Shown here piece after piece: positions 8,287-17,139 of a stretch of DNA of 64,000 bases. The first letter of the stretch is position 1. Every line of letters starts with the position of its first letter. The stretch comes from G032773895 sp965248935 (GTDB lineage: Bacteria; Pseudomonadota; Gammaproteobacteria; Pseudomonadales; Cellvibrionaceae): positions 2,976,001-3,040,000 of the forward strand of contig OZ252214.1 in the NCBI GenBank assembly GCA_965248935.1, in the 5' to 3' direction. A program made the position numbers and the translations under genes. The notes beneath the pieces were generated by a model. The model was not told the DNA's origin. It saw only the letters and a program-made list of their open reading frames with translations, and did not search any database.

Positions 8287-8955
8287 CTACGCTTTTTTTG
8301 TGATTTTTGGGGTTTTTCTATTGGGGTAGCAGGTGGTGCAAATGGGGCAGATTGTGCCGTCACACCCTCGGGCACTGCAATGCTCGCGTCCATAGTAGAT
8401 AATTTGTAAGTGTAGGTGGTTCCAGTTTTCTTTGGGGAAGAGTCGTTTTAGATCTTTTTCCGTTTGGGTGACATTCTTGCCGTTGGTTAAGCCCCATCGT
8501 TGGGCAAGTCGGTGAATATGGGTGTCCACCGGAAAAGAGGGTACGCCAAAGGCTTGCGACATAACCACACTGGCCGTTTTGTGGCCCACGCCGGGCAGTT
8601 TTTCAAGTTCCTGTATGTCTTCAGGCACTATACCATTGTGTTTATCCACGAGAATATTGGATAGGGTGTAAATGGCTTTGGATTTTTGAGGTGAGAGCCC
8701 GCAGGGGCGGATTATGGCTTTAATGGCTTCGATAGATTGTTTCGCCATGTCAAATGGGTTATCTGCAAGCTCCCATAGTGCGGGTGTTATTTGGTTAACC
8801 CGCTTGTCAGTGCATTGCGCCGATAACAAGACTGCCACCAGCAAGGTATATGTGTCTCTGTGATTGAGTGGGATGGGAGGGTTTGGGTAACGTGTTTGTA
8901 ACTCTGTGAGTATGTATTCAACACGTTCCTGTTTAAGCAGATTTTTTTTTGGCAT
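8287..8955 (-). CDS. nth: Endonuclease III-like DNA glycosylase
   Basis: 222 residues. The helix-hairpin-helix LEKLPGVGHKTASVV supplies the catalytic Lys and PVDTHIHRL the catalytic Asp. It excises oxidised pyrimidines and nicks AP sites. The C-terminal cysteines are spaced C-X4-C-X4-C-X2-C-X2-C, not the usual C-X6-C-X2-C-X5-C of the 4Fe-4S loop; the region resembles the CPARGHDP..CPIC type ending of a divergent Nth subgroup. Whether it binds a cluster is therefore uncertain. Located between the ArsC-like gene and dapC. Confidence 0.9.
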   Translation of the reverse strand: MPKKNLLKQERVEYILTELQTRYPNPPIPLNHRDTYTLLVAVLLSAQCTDKRVNQITPALWELADNPFDMAKQSIEAIKAIIRPCGLSPQKSKAIYTLSNILVDKHNGIVPEDIQELEKLPGVGHKTASVVMSQAFGVPSFPVDTHIHRLAQRWGLTNGKNVTQTEKDLKRLFPKENWNHLHLQIIYYGREHCSARGCDGTICPICTTCYPNRKTPKITKKA

Positions 8956-8967
8956 ATTTTTTTAATT

Positions 8968-10173
8968 TTAAAGTGTTCCAATGGTTTCTTTAATTCGATA
9001 AGCGGCCTCAATGCATTCTGTTTCCGATGCGACTAAGGCCATGCGTACATAGTAGTTCCCTGGGTTACCTGTGGCAGTATCTCTCGCCAAAAAGCTTCCT
9101 GGGAGCACGGTAATGTTTTGTTGTGCAAATAGTTTTTTCGCAAACTCTGTTCCTGGGATGTCAAATTTAGGCCATAGGTAAAAACTGGCATCTGGCATGT
9201 TTACGTCTAAGTCGCCATCAAGAATATCAAGAACGGTTTTGAATTTTGTTCGGTATTGGTTTCTATTTTCTAAAACATGGCCTTCGTCCTTCCACGCTGC
9301 AATACTCGCTTTTTGTGTAAAGAGCGACATTGCACAACCGTGATAGGTTCGATAGTGTAAATAAGGCTTAAGTATTTTGGCATCACCTGCTACAAAGCCG
9401 GAGCGCAGGCCCGGAAGGTTTGAGCGCTTCGATAGACTGTGAAAAACCACGCAACGGTTATAGTCGTGATTGCCCATCTCGGCACAGGCTTGTAGTAGTC
9501 CAGGGGGTGGGGAGTTTTCGTCAAAGTAAAGTTCAGAATAACACTCGTCGCTGGCAATAATAAAATTGTATTTTTCGGCTAGGTTTATTAATTTTTTAAG
9601 TTGCTCTGTGGGAATAACGGCGCCTGTTGGGTTGCCCGGTGTACATAAAAAGAGGAGTTGGGTTTGCTTCCAGGTTTCTGGGGCAATAGAGTCTAGGTCA
9701 GAAAGAAAATGGTTGTTCTCAGTGCAATTAGCAAAGACAGGTTCAGCTCCCGCTAAAATTGCCGCACCTTCGTATATTTGATAAAACGGGTTTGGCATAA
9801 CGATTTTGGCTTGACTGTTAGTGTTTTTTCGTTCATCAATCACCGCTTGGGTAAAAGAAAATAACGCCTCACGAGTCCCATTGACGGGAATGACTTGAGT
9901 ATTCGCGTTTATACTTTCTCGCTTAAGGTGAAATCTATTTTCTAGCCAGCGAGCAATGGTTTGCCTAAGCTCATTAGTGCCTTGTGTTGCCGCGTATTTG
10001 GCTATAGTCCCCAATTCATTTTTTAATTCATTTAAAACAAAGTCGGGCGGTGCGTGTTTAGGTTCTCCAATAGACAGTGCAATATGCTCTTTAGAGGCTG
10101 GAGTAATTCCACTTTTAAGTTGAATAAGCTTTTCAAATGGATAGGGTTGCAGTGCTTGAAGTTGTGGATTCAT
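8968..10173 (-). CDS. dapC: Succinyldiaminopimelate transaminase
   Basis: 401 residues from ATG 10173 (MNPQLQALQPYPFEKL, the conserved family start); an upstream in-frame extension to 10266 lies inside glnD and is not used. Class I/II PLP aminotransferase: LSIGEP near the start, NPTGAVI, SDECYSELYF (PLP-contacting Asp and Tyr), and SLSKRSNLPGLRSGF with the Schiff-base Lys. It makes N-succinyl-LL-2,6-diaminopimelate, between the DapD and DapE steps encoded downstream. It begins 13 bp after the glnD stop. Confidence 0.92.
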   Translation of the reverse strand: MNPQLQALQPYPFEKLIQLKSGITPASKEHIALSIGEPKHAPPDFVLNELKNELGTIAKYAATQGTNELRQTIARWLENRFHLKRESINANTQVIPVNGTREALFSFTQAVIDERKNTNSQAKIVMPNPFYQIYEGAAILAGAEPVFANCTENNHFLSDLDSIAPETWKQTQLLFLCTPGNPTGAVIPTEQLKKLINLAEKYNFIIASDECYSELYFDENSPPPGLLQACAEMGNHDYNRCVVFHSLSKRSNLPGLRSGFVAGDAKILKPYLHYRTYHGCAMSLFTQKASIAAWKDEGHVLENRNQYRTKFKTVLDILDGDLDVNMPDASFYLWPKFDIPGTEFAKKLFAQQNITVLPGSFLARDTATGNPGNYYVRMALVASETECIEAAYRIKETIGTL

Positions 10174-10186
10174 ACTTAATAGGGTT

Positions 10187-12910
10187 CTAGGTCGATTCTT
10201 TTTCGATTTGTTTGTCCAGCCTAGCGCAAACTTCTTTTTGCAGGTCTGTACATAGCTGTGCTTCACTTAGAGGTGCGCCGTCGGACGTGCTGATAAAAAA
10301 GATGTCTTCTGTTCGTTCGCCTAAGGTTGAAATTCTGGCATTTTGAACTTGAATATCAAAGTCCATAAATATGCGAGCAATGGTCGCCAGAAGGCCGGGG
10401 CGGTCTGGACTGATCACTTCTAATACAGTATGACCGCTCACTATGTCATTACTAATACTGGTGGTAGTCGGTATTGGAAACTGTTTTAACTGACGAGGTG
10501 TTCGGCGTTTTATTGTCGTTGAGTAGTTGCCAGTAAGTTTTAGTTCTTCTTGAATGGCATCAACTATTTTTTGATGAAGTATTTCATCATTTTTTATAGG
10601 TTGATAGTGTTCGTCCAAGATAAAAAACGTATCGAGTGTATAGCCGTCGTGGGAAGAATAAATTCGCGCATCTTGAATAATAAGATTTTGGTTGGCGAGA
10701 GAATTTGTGACCGCAGAAAAAACATGCTGCGCATTCTTCCAATGTATAAATATTTGTGTTGCACCTTCGTGAGCAAGGCTTAAGGTTTCCCGAATAATAA
10801 TAAGAGGGGCGGAGTTACTGTGCATTACCATAGCTTCTGTTTGCCAGGCGATATCTAGGTGGCCCTCTCGAATAAAGTATTCGTCACACATTGATTGCCA
10901 AAGGCTTAATGCTTGTTCTTTATTAATGTTTTTGTCTTGTAATTTAGATAATGCCAATTGTTGTGTTTCATTAATTAGTTCTTGTTTATCTATAGTATTT
11001 TCTAATCCGCGCCTTAAAGCGCGTTTGGTTTCCAGATATAGTTGACGCATTAGGCTTGCACGCCATGTATTCCAAATTCCTGGGTTGGTGCCGCACATAT
11101 CGGCAACGGTTAAGGCATATAGATAATCAAGGTGTAGCTGGTCGCCCATTTCTAAGGCGAAGTTGTGGATGACTTCTGGGTCTGAAATATCCTGTTTTTG
11201 CGAGACGTAAGACATAAGAAGGTGTTTTTCTACCATCCATGAAACCAGTCTAGTTTCCCTTGGGTTGAGCCCGTGTTGTTGGCAAAAATTAATGACTTCC
11301 TGCGCACCTATTACCGAGTGGTCGCCACCGCGACCCTTACCTATATCGTGGTAAAGGCCAGCAATAAATAGAAGTTGGGGTTTTCTTAGGCGCCTCATTA
11401 CATGGGCGGCAATGGGGAATTGTTTTTCTTCCTCGGGGTATTGAAAGCGGCGCATATTTTTGATTACGAGAATTGTGTGCGCATCAACGGTATAACGATG
11501 AAATAAATCATGCTGCATCTGGCCAATGATTTTGCCAAATTCTGGCAGGTAGCGAGCCAGTATGCCGTAGCGTTTCATTCGCGTGAGTTGAGAAACCAAA
11601 CCATATTTTAATTGGAAAAGCTCAATAAACAGTTTGTTGTTTTCTGGATTAGTTCGAAACTTATCGTCAATGAGCCACCGCCTTTCTCGAATAAGTCGAA
11701 TAGTGGATGCGCGAACCCCAAAAATTGAGGGGTTGCGTCCCATTATCAAGAATATTTCTAATAGCGCGCTAGGGGTTTCGTCAAAAACACTTTCGTGTGT
11801 CACTTCAATGTAATTATCTCTAAGTTGAAAACGTTCGTTTATTTTGCGAAATTTTTCTCGTTTGTGGCGCTCGTGAATCGCTTCATCGAGATATTGCAGC
11901 AAAACATCATTTAGTTCGCTCAGCGTGGATACATTGCGATAGTATTCATGCATAAACTGCTCAACGGCCAGACCTTTATCGTTATCTTCGTATCCAAACT
12001 GCTTCGCAAGTTCGCGTTGGTATTCAAATAAAAGACGTTCTTCGGGGCGCTTTGCTAGAAGGTGTAACCCATATCGGACTTGCCAAAGAAAATCTTCGCT
12101 TTGCCTTAGGGTGGCAAATTCGTGGCTTGTAAAAAAGTCTTTGCCTTCAAGTTGAGTCAGTGTTTGAACAGCAAAATATCGTTTTGCGACCCAGTTGATC
12201 ATTTGAATGTCACGCAACCCCCCGGGGGCATTTTTAATGTGAGGCTCTAAATTGTATTCGGTGAAGTTATGTTTCTCGTGGCGGGTTTGCTGCTCTTGCC
12301 ATTTTGCGGCAAAAAACCCCGTGACTGGCCACATGTGTTGCGGGTCAGTTTGAATTTGCAGTTGATCACGCAATTGGTCGTTACCTGCTATCCGCCTGCA
12401 CTCAAGAACGTTGGTGGCAACCGTAATGTCTTCTTTTGCAATGGATATGCATTCTTCCATTGTGCGTACACTGCTACCTATATCTAAACCAATGTCCCAT
12501 AAGAATGTGACGAATTTTTCTAGGTTTGCATTGTATTTATCGGCTAGGCCGTCTGCGAGCAATACCAGTATATCTATATCTGAGTAAGGGTGTAGTTCGC
12601 CTCGCCCATAGCCGCCGACGGCAATAAGTGAAATATCTTGGTCCCATTGGAATTGGTGCCAAACGTAATAGAGGATAAGGTCGATAAACATTGCACGTTC
12701 GGCTACGAGCTGCCGGACATTGCTGCCCAGGTCGTAGCGATCAGATAAATGCTGATTGACCCCGGTTATGGCATCTTTGAAGACGTTAAAGGCAGGCTGA
12801 CAAGCTAGGTCTTTTCTGAATTGGGTCTGATTAAAAAATAATGGTTGACGGGCAAAGCCCGGTAATGAGCCGGGGACTTTTTCTTGGGGAAGGGATGCGT
12901 AAAACTGCAT
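10187..12910 (-). CDS. glnD: [Protein-PII] uridylyltransferase/uridylyl-removing enzyme
   Basis: 907 residues, normal length. Order: nucleotidyltransferase domain with VGGYGRGELHPYSDIDILVL (metal-binding DID), a helical PII-UT linker, HD domain (HRYTVDAHTI ... AGLYHDIGKGRGGDHS), and two C-terminal ACT domains, the second starting HTVLEVISPDRPGLLATIARIF. It senses glutamine and modifies/demodifies PII proteins, controlling nitrogen assimilation. Genes on both sides (dapC, map) are conserved neighbours in this lineage. Confidence 0.96.
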   Translation of the reverse strand: MQFYASLPQEKVPGSLPGFARQPLFFNQTQFRKDLACQPAFNVFKDAITGVNQHLSDRYDLGSNVRQLVAERAMFIDLILYYVWHQFQWDQDISLIAVGGYGRGELHPYSDIDILVLLADGLADKYNANLEKFVTFLWDIGLDIGSSVRTMEECISIAKEDITVATNVLECRRIAGNDQLRDQLQIQTDPQHMWPVTGFFAAKWQEQQTRHEKHNFTEYNLEPHIKNAPGGLRDIQMINWVAKRYFAVQTLTQLEGKDFFTSHEFATLRQSEDFLWQVRYGLHLLAKRPEERLLFEYQRELAKQFGYEDNDKGLAVEQFMHEYYRNVSTLSELNDVLLQYLDEAIHERHKREKFRKINERFQLRDNYIEVTHESVFDETPSALLEIFLIMGRNPSIFGVRASTIRLIRERRWLIDDKFRTNPENNKLFIELFQLKYGLVSQLTRMKRYGILARYLPEFGKIIGQMQHDLFHRYTVDAHTILVIKNMRRFQYPEEEKQFPIAAHVMRRLRKPQLLFIAGLYHDIGKGRGGDHSVIGAQEVINFCQQHGLNPRETRLVSWMVEKHLLMSYVSQKQDISDPEVIHNFALEMGDQLHLDYLYALTVADMCGTNPGIWNTWRASLMRQLYLETKRALRRGLENTIDKQELINETQQLALSKLQDKNINKEQALSLWQSMCDEYFIREGHLDIAWQTEAMVMHSNSAPLIIIRETLSLAHEGATQIFIHWKNAQHVFSAVTNSLANQNLIIQDARIYSSHDGYTLDTFFILDEHYQPIKNDEILHQKIVDAIQEELKLTGNYSTTIKRRTPRQLKQFPIPTTTSISNDIVSGHTVLEVISPDRPGLLATIARIFMDFDIQVQNARISTLGERTEDIFFISTSDGAPLSEAQLCTDLQKEVCARLDKQIEKEST

Positions 12911-12912
12911 TA

Positions 12913-13692
12913 CTAAAATGACTCTTTAGTGCGTGCAGTGAGGACTTCGACACCTGTTGCTGTTACGGCTAAGGTGTGTTCCCATTGCGCGGATAGCCTT
13001 CCGTCTTTAGTTTCAACTGTCCATTCATCACCTTTAAGTTTGGTGTGATATTTGCCTGCATTGATCATTGGCTCAATGGTGAAGGTCATCCCTTCTTTTA
13101 GTACCATCCCTGTATTTTTAACACCGTAATGTAAAACCTGTGGGTCTTCGTGAAATACCTTACCTATACCATGGCCGCAGTATTCTCTAACGACAGAGTA
13201 GTGGTTCTTTTCTGCGTGGGTTTGAATAACATGGCCTATATCACCAAGTTTTATTCCAGGCTTAACTAGCTCAATTGCTTTGTATAAACACTCTTGTGTT
13301 ATTTTGACTAGTCTATGGGCGTGAGGCGTCACTTTCCCGACATAGTACATTTTACTGGTATCGCCGTGGTAATCATCAAAAATGACCGTTACGTCAATAT
13401 TAATAATGTCACCTGTCTTTAATATTTTTTTGGCCGATGGAATACCGTGACAGACAACATGGTTAACGGATGTGCAAATTGATTTTGGGAAGCCTTTATA
13501 GTTAAGCGGAGCAGGTGTGGCGCTTAAATCTTTAATTATGTATTCGTGACATATTCGGTCTAGTTCGCCGGTTGAGATGCCTGCTTGAACATGCTCTTCG
13601 ATCATCTCTAAAGTTTGTGCAGCCAGCTTTCCCGCGACTCGCATTTTTTCAATTTCTTCGGGCGTTTTGATTGTTACGGCCAAAATAGACAC
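12913..13692 (-). CDS. map: Methionine aminopeptidase type I
   Basis: 259 residues, no N-terminal zinc finger, as usual for bacterial type Ia. Metal-ligand segments are visible: INIDVTVIFDDYHGDTSKMY (two Asp), YCGHGIGKVFHE (His), MTFTIEPMI (Glu) and QWEHTLAVT (Glu). It removes the initiator methionine from nascent proteins. Divergent from the rpsB operon, the same arrangement as in many gammaproteobacteria. The upstream start of the short-leader form (MSILAVTIKTPEEIEKM) at 13692 fits the family. Confidence 0.96.
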   Translation of the reverse strand: MSILAVTIKTPEEIEKMRVAGKLAAQTLEMIEEHVQAGISTGELDRICHEYIIKDLSATPAPLNYKGFPKSICTSVNHVVCHGIPSAKKILKTGDIINIDVTVIFDDYHGDTSKMYYVGKVTPHAHRLVKITQECLYKAIELVKPGIKLGDIGHVIQTHAEKNHYSVVREYCGHGIGKVFHEDPQVLHYGVKNTGMVLKEGMTFTIEPMINAGKYHTKLKGDEWTVETKDGRLSAQWEHTLAVTATGVEVLTARTKESF

Positions 13693-13814
13693 TCACTATG
13701 TGGTAATTAAACGTATTTTCTATTCTAACTCAAATTGTGAAGGCTAGGATATTGCTTGAGTATTGAGATAGGAATGTGAAAACGGACGACTTTGTGTGTG
13801 AATCCGTAGCATTT

Positions 13815-13842
13815 TTGAGAAGTTATTCCTTCTTAGTATAAT
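13815..13842 (+). promoter_or_regulatory. Sigma70-type promoter for the small secreted protein gene
   Basis: -35 TTGAGA (13815-13820), 16-bp spacer, perfect -10 TATAAT (13837-13842). Transcription would start near 13850 and read into the 99-aa gene at 13903. Confidence 0.7.
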
Positions 13843-13902
13843 GTATACAGGTACAATGCCCCGCGATGGTTAACCAATATATCCCGTGCGAGGGCTAATT
13901 AG

Positions 13903-14202
13903 ATGACAGTAACCCGTTTAGTTGTGGCTTTAATTTCTGTACTTTCATTGTCTACTGGGGCGTTAGCGGTAGATTTGGGGCGTGAAAATGTTGTTGATAC
14001 TGAAGTTGTTGAAGCTAAAGCAACTGTAAAGAAGTATCAAGAAATGCGTAAACTTTGTTCAGTTTCTCTCGGAGCGTCTAGACGAGATTGCTTTGCTGCT
14101 CTGCATGATGCAAATAGTGAGTATAAAGAGGCTAAGAAAATGTTAGCGGCTCTTAAAGGGCGGAGTGAACCGAGCCTTCATTTGGTTACCTATGCAGAAT
14201 AA
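13903..14202 (+). CDS. Small secreted protein of unknown function
   Basis: 99 residues with a clear Sec signal peptide (hydrophobic core VVALISVLSLSTGALA, cleavage expected after ALA at about 23). The mature part is about 76 residues, charged and helical (a KAKATVKKY-type coiled segment) with two cysteines in the CSVSLGASRRDCF segment that could form a disulfide. A strong promoter precedes it. No family recognised. It sits alone between the map/rpsB divergence point and the rpsB leader. Confidence 0.65.
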   Translation: MTVTRLVVALISVLSLSTGALAVDLGRENVVDTEVVEAKATVKKYQEMRKLCSVSLGASRRDCFAALHDANSEYKEAKKMLAALKGRSEPSLHLVTYAE

Positions 14203-14338
14203 AGTTTAAGCTAGTTTAAGAGTTAAACTTGGTTTGTTGTTTTGCCTAATAGCCGTTCGGCTGTCCCTGTTAAGTGCGGGGGGTTTGCTAGTTGGGGGGT
14301 GTCTGCCCCCAGCTTGTCTGGTAAACATCTAGTAAATA

Positions 14339-14347
14339 TGGTATAAA
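14339..14347 (+). promoter_or_regulatory. Extended -10 promoter of rpsB-tsf
   Basis: TG-N-TATAAA (14339-14347) followed immediately by a GC-rich discriminator (GCGCGCCC). Such GC-rich discriminators are typical of stringently controlled ribosomal protein promoters. It would give a leader of about 155 nt. Confidence 0.6.
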
Positions 14348-14349
14348 GC

Positions 14350-14509
14350 GCGCCCGACTAGTATAGGGTGCCGTCTCTTTCTGGTTGAATCACTAAAATT
14401 GTCACACATATACCGACACACAATCCTGGGTGCCGGAGCCTGTTAGCAGTGCTTTGGTTGGTTTGTGGGGTATATGGAGGCCTAACCCAAAACGATAGGA
14501 AATATTGTT
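14350..14509 (+). promoter_or_regulatory. rpsB 5' leader
   Basis: About 155-nt untranslated leader between the extended -10 and ATG 14510. In gammaproteobacteria the rpsB leader is the target of S2 autoregulation; the GGGTGCCG...CGGAGCC segments here could pair. I infer the role from position, without a computed fold. The 14203-14338 stretch upstream holds GC hairpins (GGGGG...CCCCC near 14295-14315) and no coding frame. Confidence 0.45.
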
Positions 14510-15256
14510 ATGCCAAGCGTAAGCATGAAAGAAATGCTACAAGCCGGTGTTCATTTTGGACACCAAACTCGTTATTGGAACCCCAAGATGTCTCAATACA
14601 TTTTTGGTTCCCGCAACAAAATTCATATTGTGAACCTAGAGCATACTGTGCCAGCGTTCAATCACTCCCTAGACCTCGTAAAGAAGCTAACGTCACAAAA
14701 GAAAAAAATTCTTTTTGTGGGAACCAAGCGTGCAGCTCAGAAAGCCATTAAAGAGCAGGCGCTTAGAGCGGGTATGCCGTTTGTTAGTCACCGTTGGTTA
14801 GGTGGAATGCTCACTAACTACAAGACTATTCGAGCTTCTATCCGTCGTTTCCGTGAGCTTGAGGCTCAGAGCAAAGATGGCACATTCGAAAAGTTAACGA
14901 AAAAAGAAGCTTTGATGCGCACTCGTATGATGGAAAAGCTAGAGCTTTCTATCGGTGGTATTAAAAACATGGGCGGATTGCCTGATGCACTGTTTGTTAT
15001 TGATGTGGATCATGAGCGTATTGCTGTTCAGGAAGCGAACAAGTTGGGTATTCCTGTTATCGGTGTTGTGGATACTAATAGCAACCCTGCGGGTATTGAC
15101 TATGTTATCCCAGGTAATGACGATGCAATTCGCGCAATTAAATTATATGTAACGGCAATGGCCGATGCTTGTCTTACTGGTGCTAAATCAGCAAACCCTG
15201 TACCGAATAAAGATGAGTTTGTAGAAGAAGTTGATGGCGCGGCTTCTGGCGAATAA
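14510..15256 (+). CDS. rpsB: 30S ribosomal protein S2
   Basis: 248 residues. Contains VSMKEMLQAGVHFGHQTRYWNPKM at the start (split here as VSMKEMLQAG then VHFGHQTRYWNPKM), the RWLGGMLTN signature and the PVIGVVDTNSNP segment, all diagnostic of S2. Structural protein of the small subunit near the 5' mRNA channel. First gene of the rpsB-tsf operon, preceded by AGGAAATATT ribosome binding site. Confidence 0.98.
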   Translation: MPSVSMKEMLQAGVHFGHQTRYWNPKMSQYIFGSRNKIHIVNLEHTVPAFNHSLDLVKKLTSQKKKILFVGTKRAAQKAIKEQALRAGMPFVSHRWLGGMLTNYKTIRASIRRFRELEAQSKDGTFEKLTKKEALMRTRMMEKLELSIGGIKNMGGLPDALFVIDVDHERIAVQEANKLGIPVIGVVDTNSNPAGIDYVIPGNDDAIRAIKLYVTAMADACLTGAKSANPVPNKDEFVEEVDGAASGE

Positions 15257-15264
15257 AAACGTGC

Positions 15265-15296
15265 AGCCCCTCTTTGTTGCTTTTCTTAGAGGGGCT
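15265..15296 (+). terminator. rpsB-tsf intergenic hairpin 1
   Basis: AGCCCCTCT (15265-15273) pairs with AGAGGGGCT (15288-15296). A second smaller hairpin follows (ACTCTC 15299-15304 with GAGAGT 15316-15321). Together they separate rpsB from tsf. Confidence 0.6.
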
Positions 15297-15321
15297 TAAC
15301 TCTCGCCTTATTGGTGAGAGT

Positions 15322-15346
15322 AAAAAAGGGGCTTAGTCCCTTTTTT
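15322..15346 (+). terminator. rpsB-tsf intrinsic terminator/attenuator
   Basis: AAAAAAGGG (15322-15330) pairs with CCCTTTTTT (15338-15346), an A-stem-T intrinsic terminator that would work in both directions. It probably reduces read-through from rpsB into tsf. Confidence 0.7.
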
Positions 15347-15380
15347 AATATCAAAAACACAAATATTTGAGGAATTGACG

Positions 15381-16250
15381 ATGGCAGTTTCTGCTTCTCT
15401 TGTAAAAGAGCTACGTGATCGTACCAGCTTAGGTATGATGGAGTGTAAAAAAGCACTCAAAGAAACCGACGGTGATATTGAAGCCGCAATTGAGAATCTA
15501 CGTAAAGCCTCTGGTCTGAAAGCTGCCAAAAAAGCTGATCGCACCGCAGCGGATGGCGTGGTTGCGGCAAAGGTAGCTGAAGATGGAAGCTACGCAGTAT
15601 TGCTTGAAGTTAACAGTGAAACCGACTTTGTTGCGCGTGATGAAGGTTTCTTGGGGTTTGTTAATACTGTGCTTGAAAAGGCTTATGTAGATAAAGCTAC
15701 CTCGGTAAAAGATTTGGTGGATGACGCTCTTGAGTCAACTCGTGAAACGCTTGTTCAGAAAATTGGTGAAAATATTGGTATTCGTCGAGTAGCTCTTATT
15801 CAGCCTGAGTCTGGTGTTGTGGGTATTTATGTTCACTCAAATAACCGAATTGCAGTTGCGGTTGAGTTGACTGCGGGCAAGTCTGAATTGGCAAAAGATA
15901 TTGCTATGCATATTGCTGCGGTGAGCCCTCAGGTAGTACGCCCAGAAGATATGCCAGAAGACGCTGTTCAATCTGAAAAAAATATCATTAAAGCGCAGCC
16001 TGATATGGCAGGTAAGCCAGATGAAATCGTTGAAAAAATGATGACGGGCCGAATCAAAAAGTTTTTGAAAGAAAACAGTCTTATCGAACAGCCTTTTGTT
16101 AAGAACCCAGACGTTACTGTTGGTCAATTGGCGAAAGAGGGTGGTGCAGAGGTAATAAACTTTGTTCGTTTCGAAGTGGGAGAGGGTATCGAGAAGAAAG
16201 AAGAAGACTTTGCTGCCGAAGTCGCTGCTCAAGTTGCTGCTGCTAAGTAA
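15381..16250 (+). CDS. tsf: Elongation factor Ts
   Basis: 289 residues from ATG 15381 (MAVSASLVKELRDRTSLGMM); an in-frame TTG at 15375 lies closer to the GAGGA ribosome binding site and is rejected. N-terminal UBA-like module with the TSLGMMECKKAL motif, the NSETDFVARD core contact region, and a C-terminal dimerisation module. It exchanges GDP for GTP on EF-Tu. Follows rpsB after the hairpins and is itself followed by a strong terminator. Confidence 0.98.
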   Translation: MAVSASLVKELRDRTSLGMMECKKALKETDGDIEAAIENLRKASGLKAAKKADRTAADGVVAAKVAEDGSYAVLLEVNSETDFVARDEGFLGFVNTVLEKAYVDKATSVKDLVDDALESTRETLVQKIGENIGIRRVALIQPESGVVGIYVHSNNRIAVAVELTAGKSELAKDIAMHIAAVSPQVVRPEDMPEDAVQSEKNIIKAQPDMAGKPDEIVEKMMTGRIKKFLKENSLIEQPFVKNPDVTVGQLAKEGGAEVINFVRFEVGEGIEKKEEDFAAEVAAQVAAAK

Positions 16251-16290
16251 TAAATACTCAGCAGGAATCATTGAGCTGTTGAATAATCAC

Positions 16291-16320
16291 AAAAAGGCGG
16301 GATACCTCTCCCGCCTTTTT
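16291..16320 (+). terminator. Rho-independent terminator after tsf
   Basis: AAAAAGGCGGGA (16291-16302) pairs with TCCCGCCTTTTT (16309-16320), a perfect 12-bp arm with T-run. It separates tsf from pyrH. Confidence 0.9.
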
Positions 16321-16370
16321 GCTGCTACACTTCCGCCGATTTTTTGTATTAATCATTAACGGAGAGTCCT

Positions 16371-17102
16371 ATGTCCAATACGCCAAATAGTAAATACAAA
16401 CGAGTGTTATTAAAGCTCAGTGGTGAGCAACTAATGGGTAGCCTTAGTTTTGGTATTGACCCGGCGTTTTTAGTAAAAATGGCAGGAGTAGTGGCAGAGT
16501 TAGTGGATACTGGAGTGGAAGTTGGATTAGTTATTGGTGGCGGAAATATCTATCGTGGGGCTGCGTTGAGTAAAGCGGGTATGGATCGAGTTACTGGTGA
16601 CCATATGGGTATGCTTGCTACGGTTATGAATGCGTTGGCAATGCGCGATGCACTAGAGCGTATCGGAAAGCCTTGCACTGCTATGTCAGCAATCGCAATG
16701 AATGGTATTACCGAGCCTTATGATCGCCGCAAAGCAATGCGCTTGTTAGATGCGGGTGAAGTTGTTATTTTTACTGCTGGAACGGGTAACCCTTTCTTTA
16801 CAACTGATTCGGCGGCGGGTTTGCGTGGTATTGAAATTGGCGCGGACGTGGTTCTTAAAGGAACGAAAGTGGACGGTGTTTACACAGCAGACCCAATGAA
16901 AGATCCCTCTGCTAAAAAATATGACAGCCTAACTTATGATGAGGTTTTGTCGAAAAAGCTTGGTGTTATGGATCTCACCGCGATTTGCTTGTGTGATGAT
17001 CACGATATGCCCGTGTATGTGTACAAAAGTGATAAAGAAGGTGCGCTGATGAATATTATCCGGGGTGAAAATGAGGGAACTCTTATTCACAGCGGTAAAT
17101 AA
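16371..17102 (+). CDS. pyrH: UMP kinase
   Basis: 243 residues of the amino acid kinase fold: KRVLLKLSGEQL at the N terminus (phosphate-binding Lys), VIGGGNIYRG glycine loop, GDHMGMLATVMNALA, and GTGNPFFTTDSAA. Phosphorylates UMP to UDP; hexameric, GTP-activated in the family. ATG 16371 is preceded by GGAGAG. Followed by frr after 37 bp, the usual order. Confidence 0.97.
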   Translation: MSNTPNSKYKRVLLKLSGEQLMGSLSFGIDPAFLVKMAGVVAELVDTGVEVGLVIGGGNIYRGAALSKAGMDRVTGDHMGMLATVMNALAMRDALERIGKPCTAMSAIAMNGITEPYDRRKAMRLLDAGEVVIFTAGTGNPFFTTDSAAGLRGIEIGADVVLKGTKVDGVYTADPMKDPSAKKYDSLTYDEVLSKKLGVMDLTAICLCDDHDMPVYVYKSDKEGALMNIIRGENEGTLIHSGK

Positions 17103-17139
17103 TTGTATTAAGTTACAGCGGTCAATTGCGGAGAATATA

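Noticed and set aside
14449..14751. 100-codon frame overlapping rpsB
   Set aside because: Out-of-frame shadow of rpsB with low-quality composition.
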